Shown one piece after another: positions 8,218 to 17,000 of a stretch of 64,000 nt of DNA. A program made the translations under genes and the position numbers. Every line of letters starts with the position of its first letter. Position 1 is the stretch's first letter. Below the pieces are notes generated by a model. It was not told the DNA's origin. It saw nothing but the letters and a program-made list of their open reading frames with translations, and did not search any database. Location of the stretch: assembly GCF_009746125.1 (NCBI RefSeq), contig NZ_CP041352.1, positions 3,828,436-3,892,435 of the forward strand, read 5' to 3'. The stretch is from Casimicrobium huifangae (GTDB taxonomy: Bacteria; Pseudomonadota; Gammaproteobacteria; Burkholderiales; Casimicrobiaceae).

Positions 8218-8866
8218 CTGCAACCCATGAAGATCCCCTTCAGCTACATCCTGCGCAACCTGTGGACACGGCGCCTGACCACCGCCCTGACCGCGGGCGG
8301 CATGGCGCTGGTGGTGTTCGTGTTCGCTGCCGTACTGATGCTCGACGCGGGTTTGCGCAAGACCCTGGTCGCCACTGGCAGCGCCGACAACGTGATCCTG
8401 CTGCGTCAGGGCGTGCAGACCGAAAAATCGCTCTGCCTCACGCTGCTTGGTGGCCTGCTCGGCATCGCGCTGAGCTTTCCGGTGATCGCCACCTTCAAGA
8501 GCCTGATCGGCACCATCTTCCCGGTGTTCCGGCTGTCGCAGGAGACGCTCTGGTGGCAGCTTGGTGCGGTGATCTTCGTGGGCGTGCTGGCAGCCATCCT
8601 CCCGGCGATCCGCTCGGCCCGCATCCGCATCGTGGATGGCCTGCGCCACGTCGCGTAGCTGCAACCCATGAAAATCCCCTTCAGCTACATCCTGCGCAAC
8701 CTGTGGACACGGCGCCTGACCACCGCCCTGACCGCTGGCGGCATGGCGCTGGTGGTGTTCGTGTTCGCTGCCGTTCTGATGCTCGACGCGGGTTTGCGCA
8801 AGACCCTGGTCGCCACCGGCAGCGCCGACAATGTGATCCTGCTGCGCCAGGGCGTGCAGACCGAAA
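7985..8866 (+). repeat. 441-bp tandem duplication (two units)
   Basis: Unit 1 is 7985-8425 and unit 2 is 8426-8866, exactly 441 bp (147 codons) apart. Each unit holds the 3' end of permease 1, a 9-base gap and the 5' part of permease 2 through its codon 66. Comparing the units by eye gives 15 base differences. Every one falls in a codon where the amino acid is unchanged or is otherwise silent. The junction at 8425/8426 keeps the reading frame and creates the chimeric ORF 8227-8658. Confidence 0.93.
8227..8658 (+). CDS. Chimeric small FtsX-like protein made by duplication
   Basis: 143-aa in-frame fusion. Residues 1-66 are identical to the N-terminus of permease 2 (first TM helix and start of the periplasmic domain). 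Residues 67-143 are identical to the C-terminus of permease 1 (last two TM helices). The large periplasmic domain is missing, so it cannot be a normal MacB-type permease. It might be a three-TM accessory subunit, a decaying duplication product, or an assembly artefact. Its start context is the same as that of permease 2. All differences from the parent copies are synonymous. Confidence 0.55.
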   Translation: MKIPFSYILRNLWTRRLTTALTAGGMALVVFVFAAVLMLDAGLRKTLVATGSADNVILLRQGVQTEKSLCLTLLGGLLGIALSFPVIATFKSLIGTIFPVFRLSQETLWWQLGAVIFVGVLAAILPAIRSARIRIVDGLRHVA

Positions 8867-9834
8867 TCCAGAGCGGCGTCAGCCGCGAGCAGGCGGCACT
8901 GGTGGAGACCAATCCCGCAGTGGCGCGCGACCAGCGCGGCGAGCCAATGGTGTCGAAGGAAATCGTGGTGCTGATCGGAGCACCGAAAAAAGGTGACACC
9001 AAGCCGCAGAACGTGATCGTGCGCGGCCTCACGGTGGCCGGTATCAGCCTGCGGCCGCAGGTGAAGTTGATTGAAGGCCGCTGGTACCAGCCGGGGGCGA
9101 GCGAAATCGTGGTCGGCCGCAGCGTCAACACCGGCTTCGAAGGCATGGAACTCGGCCAGAGCACCCGCTTCGCCGGGCGCGACTGGCGAATCGTGGGCGT
9201 CTTCGATGGCGGTGCCTCAGGCTTTGACTCGGAGGCGTGGGGGGACGTCGAACAGCTCGGTCAGGCGTTCCGTCGCTTTGGCTACTCCAGCGTGATTGCG
9301 CGAATGACGGACCGCGGCCAGTACGAACGTCTGAAGGCAGATATCGAGACTGATGTCCGGTTGAAGCTGGACGTCAAGATCGAGCCTCTTTTCTACGAGG
9401 AGCAGAGCAAGGCGCTATCGACCTTTCTCTCCATTCTGGGTCTCGCGCTGTCGCTGATCTTCTCGATCGGCGCCATCATCGGCGCCGCGATCACCATGTA
9501 CGCCGCCGTGTCGAACCGTATCGGCGAAATCGGCACGCTGCGCGCGCTGGGATTTCGGCGCACGTCAATCCTCTCGGCCTTTCTTCTCGAATCGATGCTG
9601 CTGGCGCTACTCGGCGGCGCCGTGGGTCTGGCCTTTGCGTCCTTCCTGCAGCTTTTCACGGTGTCGACACTGAATTTCGCGTCGTTCTCGCAGCTTTCGT
9701 TCGGTTTTCACCTGACGCCGGCGATCGTGGTGCAATCCACGGTGTTTTCGTTGGTGATGGGCGTCATCGGCGGCTTTCTGCCCAGCGTTCGTGCCGCGCG
9801 CATGGAAATCGTGGATGCCCTGCGCGCGGGCTAG
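8668..9834 (+). CDS. FtsX/MacB-type ABC permease 2
   Basis: 388-aa permease, full length: N-terminal TM (about 22-42), MacB_PCD-like periplasmic domain, and three C-terminal TMs around 255-380 with the coupling segment SNRIGEIGTLRALGFRR. It is homologous to permease 1 only in overall plan; the two ends differ in sequence. The stop codon TAG (9832-9834) takes its final G from the first base of the adjacent MITE-like element. The original stop may therefore have been displaced by the insertion, altering the last residues. Confidence 0.92.
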   Translation: MKIPFSYILRNLWTRRLTTALTAGGMALVVFVFAAVLMLDAGLRKTLVATGSADNVILLRQGVQTEIQSGVSREQAALVETNPAVARDQRGEPMVSKEIVVLIGAPKKGDTKPQNVIVRGLTVAGISLRPQVKLIEGRWYQPGASEIVVGRSVNTGFEGMELGQSTRFAGRDWRIVGVFDGGASGFDSEAWGDVEQLGQAFRRFGYSSVIARMTDRGQYERLKADIETDVRLKLDVKIEPLFYEEQSKALSTFLSILGLALSLIFSIGAIIGAAITMYAAVSNRIGEIGTLRALGFRRTSILSAFLLESMLLALLGGAVGLAFASFLQLFTVSTLNFASFSQLSFGFHLTPAIVVQSTVFSLVMGVIGGFLPSVRAARMEIVDALRAG

Positions 9835-10099
9835 GGCCTGTTCACACTATTTTCGCGAGATGCGTTGTCACGAGACGGCGATGGATGCAAGGAGCACTGC
9901 GCCGGTCGTGGTGGCTCCACGGCCAAGCAGGGCGACGCAGCAGACGCGCCGTCTCGTGGCAACCCTTCGGGGCGTGTCGTATTTTCGCGCCCGGTGTTGT
10001 TGCGAAGCCCTTGTGGTGCCCGCACCACGGCGGCCTTCGCGCCTAACCGTGCATCGAAAATACGACCGCCGCACTCGCGAAAATAGTGTGAACAGGCCC
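9834..10099. mobile_element. 266-bp MITE-like element with 26-bp perfect inverted ends
   Basis: The left end 9834-9859 (GGGCCTGTTCACACTA...) and right end 10074-10099 are perfect 26-bp inverted repeats, 27 bp if the flanking A/T is counted. The interior is strongly folded: 9865-9880 pairs with 9947-9962, and GTCGTATTTTCG at 9976-9987 pairs with 10055-10066. It has no transposase frame, so it is a non-autonomous element. The GGGCCTGTT-type ends recall IS5-family elements (recalled, not searched). No clear target duplication is visible. It sits between permease 2 and the convergent M16 peptidase gene. Confidence 0.85.
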
Positions 10100-10114
10100 T
10101 GGCAACTGTTCAGG

Positions 10115-12862
10115 TTACTTAACCTTCGAGAAATCCCCAGCAACAAACGACGACAGCTCGGGCATGCGCAGATACTTGCGCAGCGTGGCATCGAAATCGG
10201 CACGGGTGAGCCTGGCGATACGACCCTCGAGGTCGGCGACGAAAGTGAACGTGCGATCAGCGTCAGCCAGCGTCACCAGCTGCGCCGCCAGCGTGGCGTC
10301 CTGCGAGCGGCGTACCAGCCGCTGGTCGAGCAGTGACTGACGCTGGGCGTTGAACTCCTCGTCGGTGAGCGCGTTGCCGGCCAGCAGCTTCTGCAGCTCG
10401 TCCTTCAGCGCGGCTTCGGCCCTGGCTGCGTTTTGCGGATTGGCGATGTAGCCGAACGTCCAGCTCGCTGCATTCGAGAAGGTCGGTACCGCGAGCGTAC
10501 TGAAGACGTCGTAGCTCAGACCCTCCTTTTCACGCACGCGCTGAAACAACCGCGCACCTGCGGACCCGCCAACAATGAAATCCGCCAGCACCAGCGCCGG
10601 GTAGTCTGCGGCCTTGTCCTGCAACGGGAAGGCGACACGCGCCACAAACGTGGCGTTTTCCTTGTCCGGAGTGGCGATCTTCTCGACCTTGGCAACCACG
10701 GAGCGATGCTCGCGATTGACCCGGGTGAACGGTGCTGGTAGTTTGCTGCCGCCGAACGCAGCAGCCAGTGCGGTCTTGACGCTTGCGGTGTCGAAATCGC
10801 CAACGATTGCGATCTCGGCGGCCGACAACCCGCGCATCGCGGCGGCGTAACGCAGCACTTGTTCGCGGGTGACCGCCTTGAGCTCGGCAATGTGTTCAGC
10901 CACCGTTGGCACATAGCGAACATCGCCACGCGGGTAATGCGAAAAGTGACGCTCCATCGCAGTAAAGGCAACGCTCTCCGGATCCTTGGCGGATTCTTCC
11001 AGGGCAGTGATGGCTTCCTTGCGAACCAGCTCCAGCTCGTCAGCGGGGAAGGTCGCCGTGCGGTAGGTCTGTGCGATGAAAGCGATGAGATCGTTGACGT
11101 GTGCTTTCTTGGTCTGGAACGAGCCGCCGCCAAGACCGAGGCCGCCGCTGGCGCGGAGCGCGTCGAGACGGTCGCGGATCTGCTGGCGGTCCAGCCCTTG
11201 CGCGCCACGCATCAAGAGCGCGCTGGCCAGCTCGTCAACAGCCGACTTGCCGGCGCGTGACTTTTCGTCGCCGTAGCCGATGCGGATCGCGAGCTGCACG
11301 GTACCGCCGCGCGTTTTCTTCGGCAGCAACACCACCTTCATGCCGTTGGCCAGCGTGAAGCGCTCGCTGCGCTTGTCGATGTTTGCCGCACTCGGTTCAA
11401 AGGCTTCGCCGTCGGCCATGCTGTCATCGCCGCGATAGCCGGCGAGCAGGGTGCCAAGTTCCGGCGCCGGCGGCATTTCGGCGCGATCAGGTTTGTCAGT
11501 GGCGAGGAAGCGGCCCAGCGTGCGGTTCTGTGGCTTGAAATAGGCCTTGGCGACCCGCTCGACATCGGCCAGTGTGACCTTGCCAATACGGTCACGCTGG
11601 TAGAAGTAGAAACGCCAGTCGCCAATCGCTACCGCCTCCGACAAGGCAACGGCGAAACGCCCGCTGTCGGCGATCGTCTGGTCGTAACTCTTGGCGTATT
11701 GCAACTTCACGCGGTCGAGCTCGGCCTGGGTAAACGGTTTGCGCGTTGCCGATTCAATGGTGGCGAGCATTGCCTCGCGCGCTTTATCAACTGATTGCGA
11801 TTTGTTCAACGTGACCCAGAAGCCGACCAGCGTCGGGTCGAACATGAGGTCGCTTTCGTTATCAACCGATACCGCCAGTTTCGATTTGACCAACGCTTGG
11901 TAGAGCCGCCCTGCCGGCTCGGACGTCATCAGTGCCATCAGCACCTGGATCGCCGCCGCATCGGGGTGGGCAGCGGCGGGGACACGGTAGGCCGGGAACA
12001 GGATCTGGCTGTCGCCAACCCGGCGCACGGTCACTTCGCGCTCGCCGTCCTGGGTGGGCTCGACTGTCCACAGTTTGGGCAATTTCCGAGTCGGGCGGGC
12101 CACCTTGCCGAAGTAGTCAGCAATCCAGGCCAGCGTCTTGGCGCTGTCAATCTTGCCCGCCACCAGCAGCACGGCGTTGTCCGGCTGATAGTAAGTGCGG
12201 TAGAAGGCGCGCAGATTATCGATACCGACGTTTTCGATATCGCTGCGGTTGCCGATGGTGGAATTGCCGTAGTTGTGCCACATGAACGCCGTGGCAAAAA
12301 CCTTCTGGTACAGCGCCCACTGTGGCCGGTTTTCACCCATCTCGAACTCGTTGCGGACCACCGTCATTTCGGTGTCGAGCTCTTCGCGCAGGATGTTGGA
12401 GTGGACCATGCGATCGGCCTCCATCTCCAGCGCCCACTTCAGGTTGTCGTCACTGGCGGCAAAGCTCTCGTAGTAGTTGGTGCGATCAAGCCAGGTGGTG
12501 CCGTTGTTGATGAAACCACGATTGGCCATGTCCTGCCAGAGTTTCGGGTATTTCGGCGTTGACTTGAACAGCATGTGCTCGAGCAGATGCGCCATACCAG
12601 TCTCGCCATAGCCCTCGTGCCGGGAACCGACGAGATAGGTGATGTTGACAGTGACCTTCGGATTGGAGGCGTCGGGAAACAGCAGTACCCGAAGCCCGTT
12701 GGACTTCAGCGTGTATTCGCTGATGCCTTCCACCACCGGGCCGACGTCAAACGCGGCAGCGGGAGGGGCCGCCATCGGCACAGGTTGTGCAGCGAGCGAA
12801 GCAGCCAGCAACAGGCAAGCAGCAGCAAACGGACGGAAAGGCGAAGAGAGTGACAACACCAT
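10115..12862 (-). CDS. M16-family zinc peptidase, secreted, two-domain
   Basis: 915-aa pitrilysin-family metallopeptidase. An N-terminal signal peptide (about 1-25, ending ASLAAQP) suggests a periplasmic location. The catalytic domain has the inverted zinc motif HLLEH at 92-96, and the third ligand Glu172 lies in NEFEMGE, 76 residues on. The second half (from about residue 480) repeats the M16 fold without the zinc motif, as in fused active/inactive proteins. Substrate unknown. It stands alone between the MITE and the ABC exporter gene. Confidence 0.92.
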   Translation of the reverse strand: MVLSLSSPFRPFAAACLLLAASLAAQPVPMAAPPAAAFDVGPVVEGISEYTLKSNGLRVLLFPDASNPKVTVNITYLVGSRHEGYGETGMAHLLEHMLFKSTPKYPKLWQDMANRGFINNGTTWLDRTNYYESFAASDDNLKWALEMEADRMVHSNILREELDTEMTVVRNEFEMGENRPQWALYQKVFATAFMWHNYGNSTIGNRSDIENVGIDNLRAFYRTYYQPDNAVLLVAGKIDSAKTLAWIADYFGKVARPTRKLPKLWTVEPTQDGEREVTVRRVGDSQILFPAYRVPAAAHPDAAAIQVLMALMTSEPAGRLYQALVKSKLAVSVDNESDLMFDPTLVGFWVTLNKSQSVDKAREAMLATIESATRKPFTQAELDRVKLQYAKSYDQTIADSGRFAVALSEAVAIGDWRFYFYQRDRIGKVTLADVERVAKAYFKPQNRTLGRFLATDKPDRAEMPPAPELGTLLAGYRGDDSMADGEAFEPSAANIDKRSERFTLANGMKVVLLPKKTRGGTVQLAIRIGYGDEKSRAGKSAVDELASALLMRGAQGLDRQQIRDRLDALRASGGLGLGGGSFQTKKAHVNDLIAFIAQTYRTATFPADELELVRKEAITALEESAKDPESVAFTAMERHFSHYPRGDVRYVPTVAEHIAELKAVTREQVLRYAAAMRGLSAAEIAIVGDFDTASVKTALAAAFGGSKLPAPFTRVNREHRSVVAKVEKIATPDKENATFVARVAFPLQDKAADYPALVLADFIVGGSAGARLFQRVREKEGLSYDVFSTLAVPTFSNAASWTFGYIANPQNAARAEAALKDELQKLLAGNALTDEEFNAQRQSLLDQRLVRRSQDATLAAQLVTLADADRTFTFVADLEGRIARLTRADFDATLRKYLRMPELSSFVAGDFSKVK

Positions 12863-12964
12863 GATGGTATGCAGAGTGAAGCGCTGAGGCTGATTTCGCC
12901 GATTATGCGTGCTGCCTCGCTGCCACCGCGCGGAATGCGACGAACGTCGAATTCCGGGGTTTGT

Positions 12965-14779
12965 TCAGACGCCGGCGTGCTCGGCCTGCAGCGCCCAAAG
13001 GCGTGCGTAGAGCCCTTGTGCGGCAAGCAGTTCGGCGTGCGTACCACGCTCGGCGATGCCACCTGTATCCATGACCAATATGCAGTCGGCGTCGACAATG
13101 GTGGACAGCCGGTGAGCAATGATCAATGTGGTGCGCTCACGGCTGACCGCGCGGATCTCGGCCTGAATCGCCTTTTCGCTTTCGGAATCGAGCGCCGATG
13201 TCGCCTCGTCGAAGATCAGGATGGCGGGGTTCTTGAGTAGCGCTCGGGCAATTGCTACCCGCTGCTTTTCGCCACCAGAGAGTTTCAGGCCGCGTTCGCC
13301 CACTGTCGTTTCCAGCCCCTTGGGCAGCCGGGCAATGAAGTCGTCGAGTCGCGCCGCGCGAATCGCCGCCTGCAACTGGGCCTCGCTCGCTGACGGCATG
13401 CCGTAACTCAGGTTGTAGCCGAGCGTATCGTTGAACAGCACGGTGTCCTGCGGGACAATGCCGATGGCGGCTCGCAGACTGGCTTGGGTGTAGTCGCGAA
13501 TGTCGCGCCCGTCAACGCGAATGCTGCCGACAGTGACGTCATAGAAGCGGAACAGCAGCCGCGCCAGCGTGCTCTTGCCACCCCCGCTGGGGCCAACCAC
13601 GGCAAACGTTTGCCCGGCTGGCACGTGAAAGTTGACGCCGTGCAGGATGCTGCGATCACTCTCATAGGAAAAGTGCACGTTGTCGAACACCACATCGCCT
13701 GCCGGTGGCGCATCGGCACCGAGCGCTACCGCACCGGGGCGATCGGCAACTTCCTGATGCTCGGCCATCAGGCTGAACATGCGCCCCATGTCGGTCATCG
13801 ATTGCCGAATTTCGCGATAGATGACACCCAGAAAGTTGAGCGGGACGTAGAGCTGGATCAGGAAGGCATTGACCAGCACCAGATCACCCACCGTCATGCG
13901 ACCGGCGATAACGCCCTCAATCGCCCGCCACATCACCAGCGTGGCGCCAGCAGCGATGAACAGGCTTTGCCCGAGGTTGAGCAGCGACAGCGAAGTTTGT
14001 GAGCGAACGGCCGCCCGCTCCCAGCGTTGCAGGCTCTCGTCATAGCGGTCTGCCTCGAAGCGTTCGTTGCCGAAGTATTTGACCGTTTCGTAGTTGAGCA
14101 GACTGTCGATCGCCTTTGAATTGGCTTTCGAGTCGAGCTCATTCATCTCCTTGCGAAAGGTGGTGCGCCATTCGGTGACAAAGATGGTGTAGGCGATGTA
14201 GCCCACCAGCGTGATCAGGGTGATGGTGACAAACGTCCAGTCATAGTTCCACGCCAGCACGCCGCAAACCAGCGCAAACTCCACCAGCGTTGGCAGAATG
14301 GAGAACAGCACAAAGCTCATCAGCGAGGTGATGCCGCGTGTGCCACGCTCGATGTCGCGGGTCAGGCCACCAGTCTGCCGCGCCAGATGAAAACGCAGCG
14401 ACAGCCGGTGCAAATGTTCAAATGTCTCCAGCGCGATGCGGCGGACGGCCCGCTGCGTCACCTTGGCGAAAAAGAACTCGCGCAGTTCGGTCAGCAGCGT
14501 GACCGAAAACCGCGCCAGACCGTAAGCCAGCAACAACAAGAACGGCACCACGACAACCGCCTTGCCAATGCTTGCAGCACTCAGGTCATCGACGATCCAC
14601 TTCAGCACCATCGGCACTGTCACGTGTGCGACCTTGGCCAGCAGCAGGCAGGTCATCGCCACCGCGATGCGGGCCTTGTACTGGGCCAGGTAGGGCACCA
14701 GCAAGCGGATGGGGTTGGGGCGCGGCGCGCCGGGCGGCAGCGGGTCGCCGGGTGGCACTGTGGGGTGGCGCCTGCTCAC
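12965..14779 (-). CDS. Atm1/HMT1-type ABC exporter
   Basis: 604-aa fused permease-ATPase. Six TM helices span about 35-320, with the Atm1-class segment TGGLTRDIERGTRGI at 136-150. The nucleotide-binding domain has Walker A GPSGGGKS (396-403), LSGGEKQR, Walker B ILIFDEATSALD and H-loop IIAHRLST. Family members export glutathione-linked sulfur or metal conjugates. Expected substrates are glutathione (poly)sulfide or metal-thiol complexes, but this is family knowledge only. The start overlaps the stop of the response-regulator gene by 4 nt, so the two are co-translated. Confidence 0.92.
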   Translation of the reverse strand: MSRRHPTVPPGDPLPPGAPRPNPIRLLVPYLAQYKARIAVAMTCLLLAKVAHVTVPMVLKWIVDDLSAASIGKAVVVVPFLLLLAYGLARFSVTLLTELREFFFAKVTQRAVRRIALETFEHLHRLSLRFHLARQTGGLTRDIERGTRGITSLMSFVLFSILPTLVEFALVCGVLAWNYDWTFVTITLITLVGYIAYTIFVTEWRTTFRKEMNELDSKANSKAIDSLLNYETVKYFGNERFEADRYDESLQRWERAAVRSQTSLSLLNLGQSLFIAAGATLVMWRAIEGVIAGRMTVGDLVLVNAFLIQLYVPLNFLGVIYREIRQSMTDMGRMFSLMAEHQEVADRPGAVALGADAPPAGDVVFDNVHFSYESDRSILHGVNFHVPAGQTFAVVGPSGGGKSTLARLLFRFYDVTVGSIRVDGRDIRDYTQASLRAAIGIVPQDTVLFNDTLGYNLSYGMPSASEAQLQAAIRAARLDDFIARLPKGLETTVGERGLKLSGGEKQRVAIARALLKNPAILIFDEATSALDSESEKAIQAEIRAVSRERTTLIIAHRLSTIVDADCILVMDTGGIAERGTHAELLAAQGLYARLWALQAEHAGV

Positions 14780-15738
14780 GGGCGCGACAGTTTTCCGGCG
14801 ATCGCGAATTCGCGCAAGGTGTTGAGGAATTCCTGCATGCGCGTCGGCTTGGTGAGATAAGCGTCACAGCCGGCGAATTTGGCGCGCAGGCGATCGACAG
14901 CACCGGTGCGCGAGGTGAGCATGATCAGCACCGAGGGGCACTGTGCGCCGAGCGCCCGCAATTTGCGCAGGACCTCGGGGCCACGCATACCCGGCATCTC
15001 GAAGTCCACCAGCGCGACGTCGTAAACCTTGTCTGCCGCCTTGCGCAGCCCCGTCTCACCACCATCGGCAGTATCAACGGCAAAGCCCACCTTGACCAGA
15101 GCAGCTGAGATGGCTTCCCGCGAGAAATGCGAGTCGTCGATCACCAGAACATTCAGCGCCCGCTGCCAGGGCAAGCCGGCGCTGGCAGTGATGGCAGCCA
15201 ACGCAGCGGAGTCAGCGTTGGCCGGTTTGGCAGGTGGCGCGGGCTCAGGGGTCGAATTGGCGGATGCGGGCGCCGGTGCATCGCTTGTCGCGTCCGGGTC
15301 GTCCACCGTCGCTACGCCGGCAACATCACTTTCGACCTCGTTTGCTGCGCCAACGGCGCCGACCGATGCGGACGTCGGCCCCGGCGGCATCCAGCCGCTG
15401 CGAATGCGGTTGATCGCCTGGGCGAGGGAGAACAGCATCTGACCATCCTGCGCCACCTGATAGAACGGCGCATCGCTTTCGAAGCGTTCAACGATGCCAA
15501 TCGCCGGGCAGGGACCAGACCATCCGCTCAACGCAGTCGCGCCATCCGGCAACAAGGCGTTGGCAATCAGCAGATCGCCGTCGTCGTCAACTACGGTGAG
15601 GCTAACGCCGGCCCCGGGTGGTCGCCGCAAAAACAGTCGGAGCAGTTCGCGATCCCGCGAACTGAAACCGGCAAGGCGAACGGACTGGATCGTTCTCTGT
15701 TGCGGCGGTTCAGTATCCGTGGACGCAATTTCTGACAT
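14776..15738 (-). CDS. Response regulator with unrecognised N-terminal domain
   Basis: 320-aa protein. Residues 1-120 form a compact domain I do not recognise. Residues 120-190 are a Pro/Ala/Asp-rich linker. Residues 195-315 are a receiver domain with acidic pair Asp201/Asp202, phospho-acceptor Asp245 (VDFEMPG), Thr275 and Lys297 (LTKP). There is no DNA-binding or enzymatic output domain, so it probably acts by protein contact, as PilH/CheY-like regulators do. The frame opens at 15777; the ATG at 15738 (MSEIAST) is more likely. Its stop overlaps the exporter start. Confidence 0.82.
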   Translation of the reverse strand: MSEIASTDTEPPQQRTIQSVRLAGFSSRDRELLRLFLRRPPGAGVSLTVVDDDGDLLIANALLPDGATALSGWSGPCPAIGIVERFESDAPFYQVAQDGQMLFSLAQAINRIRSGWMPPGPTSASVGAVGAANEVESDVAGVATVDDPDATSDAPAPASANSTPEPAPPAKPANADSAALAAITASAGLPWQRALNVLVIDDSHFSREAISAALVKVGFAVDTADGGETGLRKAADKVYDVALVDFEMPGMRGPEVLRKLRALGAQCPSVLIMLTSRTGAVDRLRAKFAGCDAYLTKPTRMQEFLNTLREFAIAGKLSRP

Positions 15739-15845
15739 CTTTTGATTATAGGAAGCCCTCGCCAGAGCGCCATGCACACGTGCGCTTGAGCCGCCGCTGT
15801 CCGGATATTCTGTCGATCAGCGACAACAGGACTGCGGATGACGGC

Positions 15846-17000
15846 TTAATGCCGCCCGTAACCAAGAACACTCATCAGGCCGCGGGCGACACCGTAGAGC
15901 ACCCAGGTCAAAATCCGGTCGAGAATGGGCCGGTTGCTCCACCGCGCGCGGTGAATGGCGACGGAGTCGTTGCGAATCGCCGTTTCCAGGCTGTGCAGCA
16001 GCTGGCCGGCAAATTCGGCATTGCGCACAAACACATTCGCCTCTCGCGCCAGCAGCAGGCTGAAAGGGTCGATATTGGAGGAACCTACCGTCGCCCAGTC
16101 GTCGTCGACCACCGCCACCTTGGCGTGCAGGAAGCTCGGGCGGTATTCGTAGAGTTCAACGCCGGCGTCGAGCAGCGTTCCGTACAACGCACGCGTGGCA
16201 TAGTGCTGCAGCAGGTACTCCTGTCGCCCCTGAAGCAGCAGCCGCACCCGCACCCCCCGACGACGGGCGCGTAGCAGGGCGCGGCGGAAACGGCGCCCGG
16301 GAAAGAAGTAGGCGTTGGCGATCAGGATGTCGCTTTTCGCCGCGAGGATGGCAGTGAGGTACTCACGTTCGATGTCACGCCGGTGCTGCACGTTGTCACG
16401 GAAAGCGAACCAGGCGTGATGGTCTCCGACGGCATTGGCAACCGGTGGAAAGGCAGCAATCGCCGCACGCAAATGGTCAATGCCGTGCTGATGAAGCCGC
16501 GACCACAGCTCGCACATCGCCTTGTGAATGGGTTCCAGCAGCGGGCCTTCCACACACACGGCGTAGTCGAAGCGCGGCGACCTCGGCTCCGGCATGTTGA
16601 GGTCATCGATGATGTTGATGCCGCCGACGAAGGCGATACGGCCGTCGACCATCGCCAGCTTGCGGTGCAGGCGGCGCAGGCGCGAACGACGCAGCTTGTT
16701 CCACGAGGTCTCCGGGCGAAACACCGCCACCTCGATGCCCTGCCCGCGCATCCAGTCACCGACCTGCCCGATGTGACTTGCCGAGCCAAAGCCGTCGTGC
16801 ACCACGCGCACCGCCACGCCACGTGCCACGGCACGCGCCATCGCCTCGGCGATGCGGCGACCCGTGGCGTCGTCGGCAAAGATGTAAGTTTCAAGCCGCA
16901 CCTCGCGCTGCGCTGAATCAATCGCCCGTTCCAGCGCCGGAAAGTACTCGCCACCGCACTGCAGCAGGCGTACATGGTTGCCGTGGTGGTACGGCCTCAC
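15846..17000 (-). CDS. clsB: Cardiolipin synthase B-like phospholipase D protein
   Basis: 384-aa two-domain PLD-superfamily enzyme. The two HxK motifs are LHRKLAMVDGRIAFVGGINI in the first half and LHAKVAVVDDDWATVGSSN in the second. No N-terminal membrane helices, as in ClsB/YbhO rather than ClsA. It joins phosphatidylglycerol units (or PE/PG variants) into cardiolipin at the inner membrane. The ATG overlaps the stop of the upstream EEP-family gene (ATGA at 16997-17000). This is the same pairing as ybhP-ybhO in E. coli, which supports the assignment. Confidence 0.9.
   Translation of the reverse strand: MRPYHHGNHVRLLQCGGEYFPALERAIDSAQREVRLETYIFADDATGRRIAEAMARAVARGVAVRVVHDGFGSASHIGQVGDWMRGQGIEVAVFRPETSWNKLRRSRLRRLHRKLAMVDGRIAFVGGINIIDDLNMPEPRSPRFDYAVCVEGPLLEPIHKAMCELWSRLHQHGIDHLRAAIAAFPPVANAVGDHHAWFAFRDNVQHRRDIEREYLTAILAAKSDILIANAYFFPGRRFRRALLRARRRGVRVRLLLQGRQEYLLQHYATRALYGTLLDAGVELYEYRPSFLHAKVAVVDDDWATVGSSNIDPFSLLLAREANVFVRNAEFAGQLLHSLETAIRNDSVAIHRARWSNRPILDRILTWVLYGVARGLMSVLGYGRH

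Noticed and set aside
8227-8658. Frameshifted remnant of a full permease
   Set aside because: The reading frame is intact across the junction and all changes are silent; it is a duplication chimera, not a frameshift.
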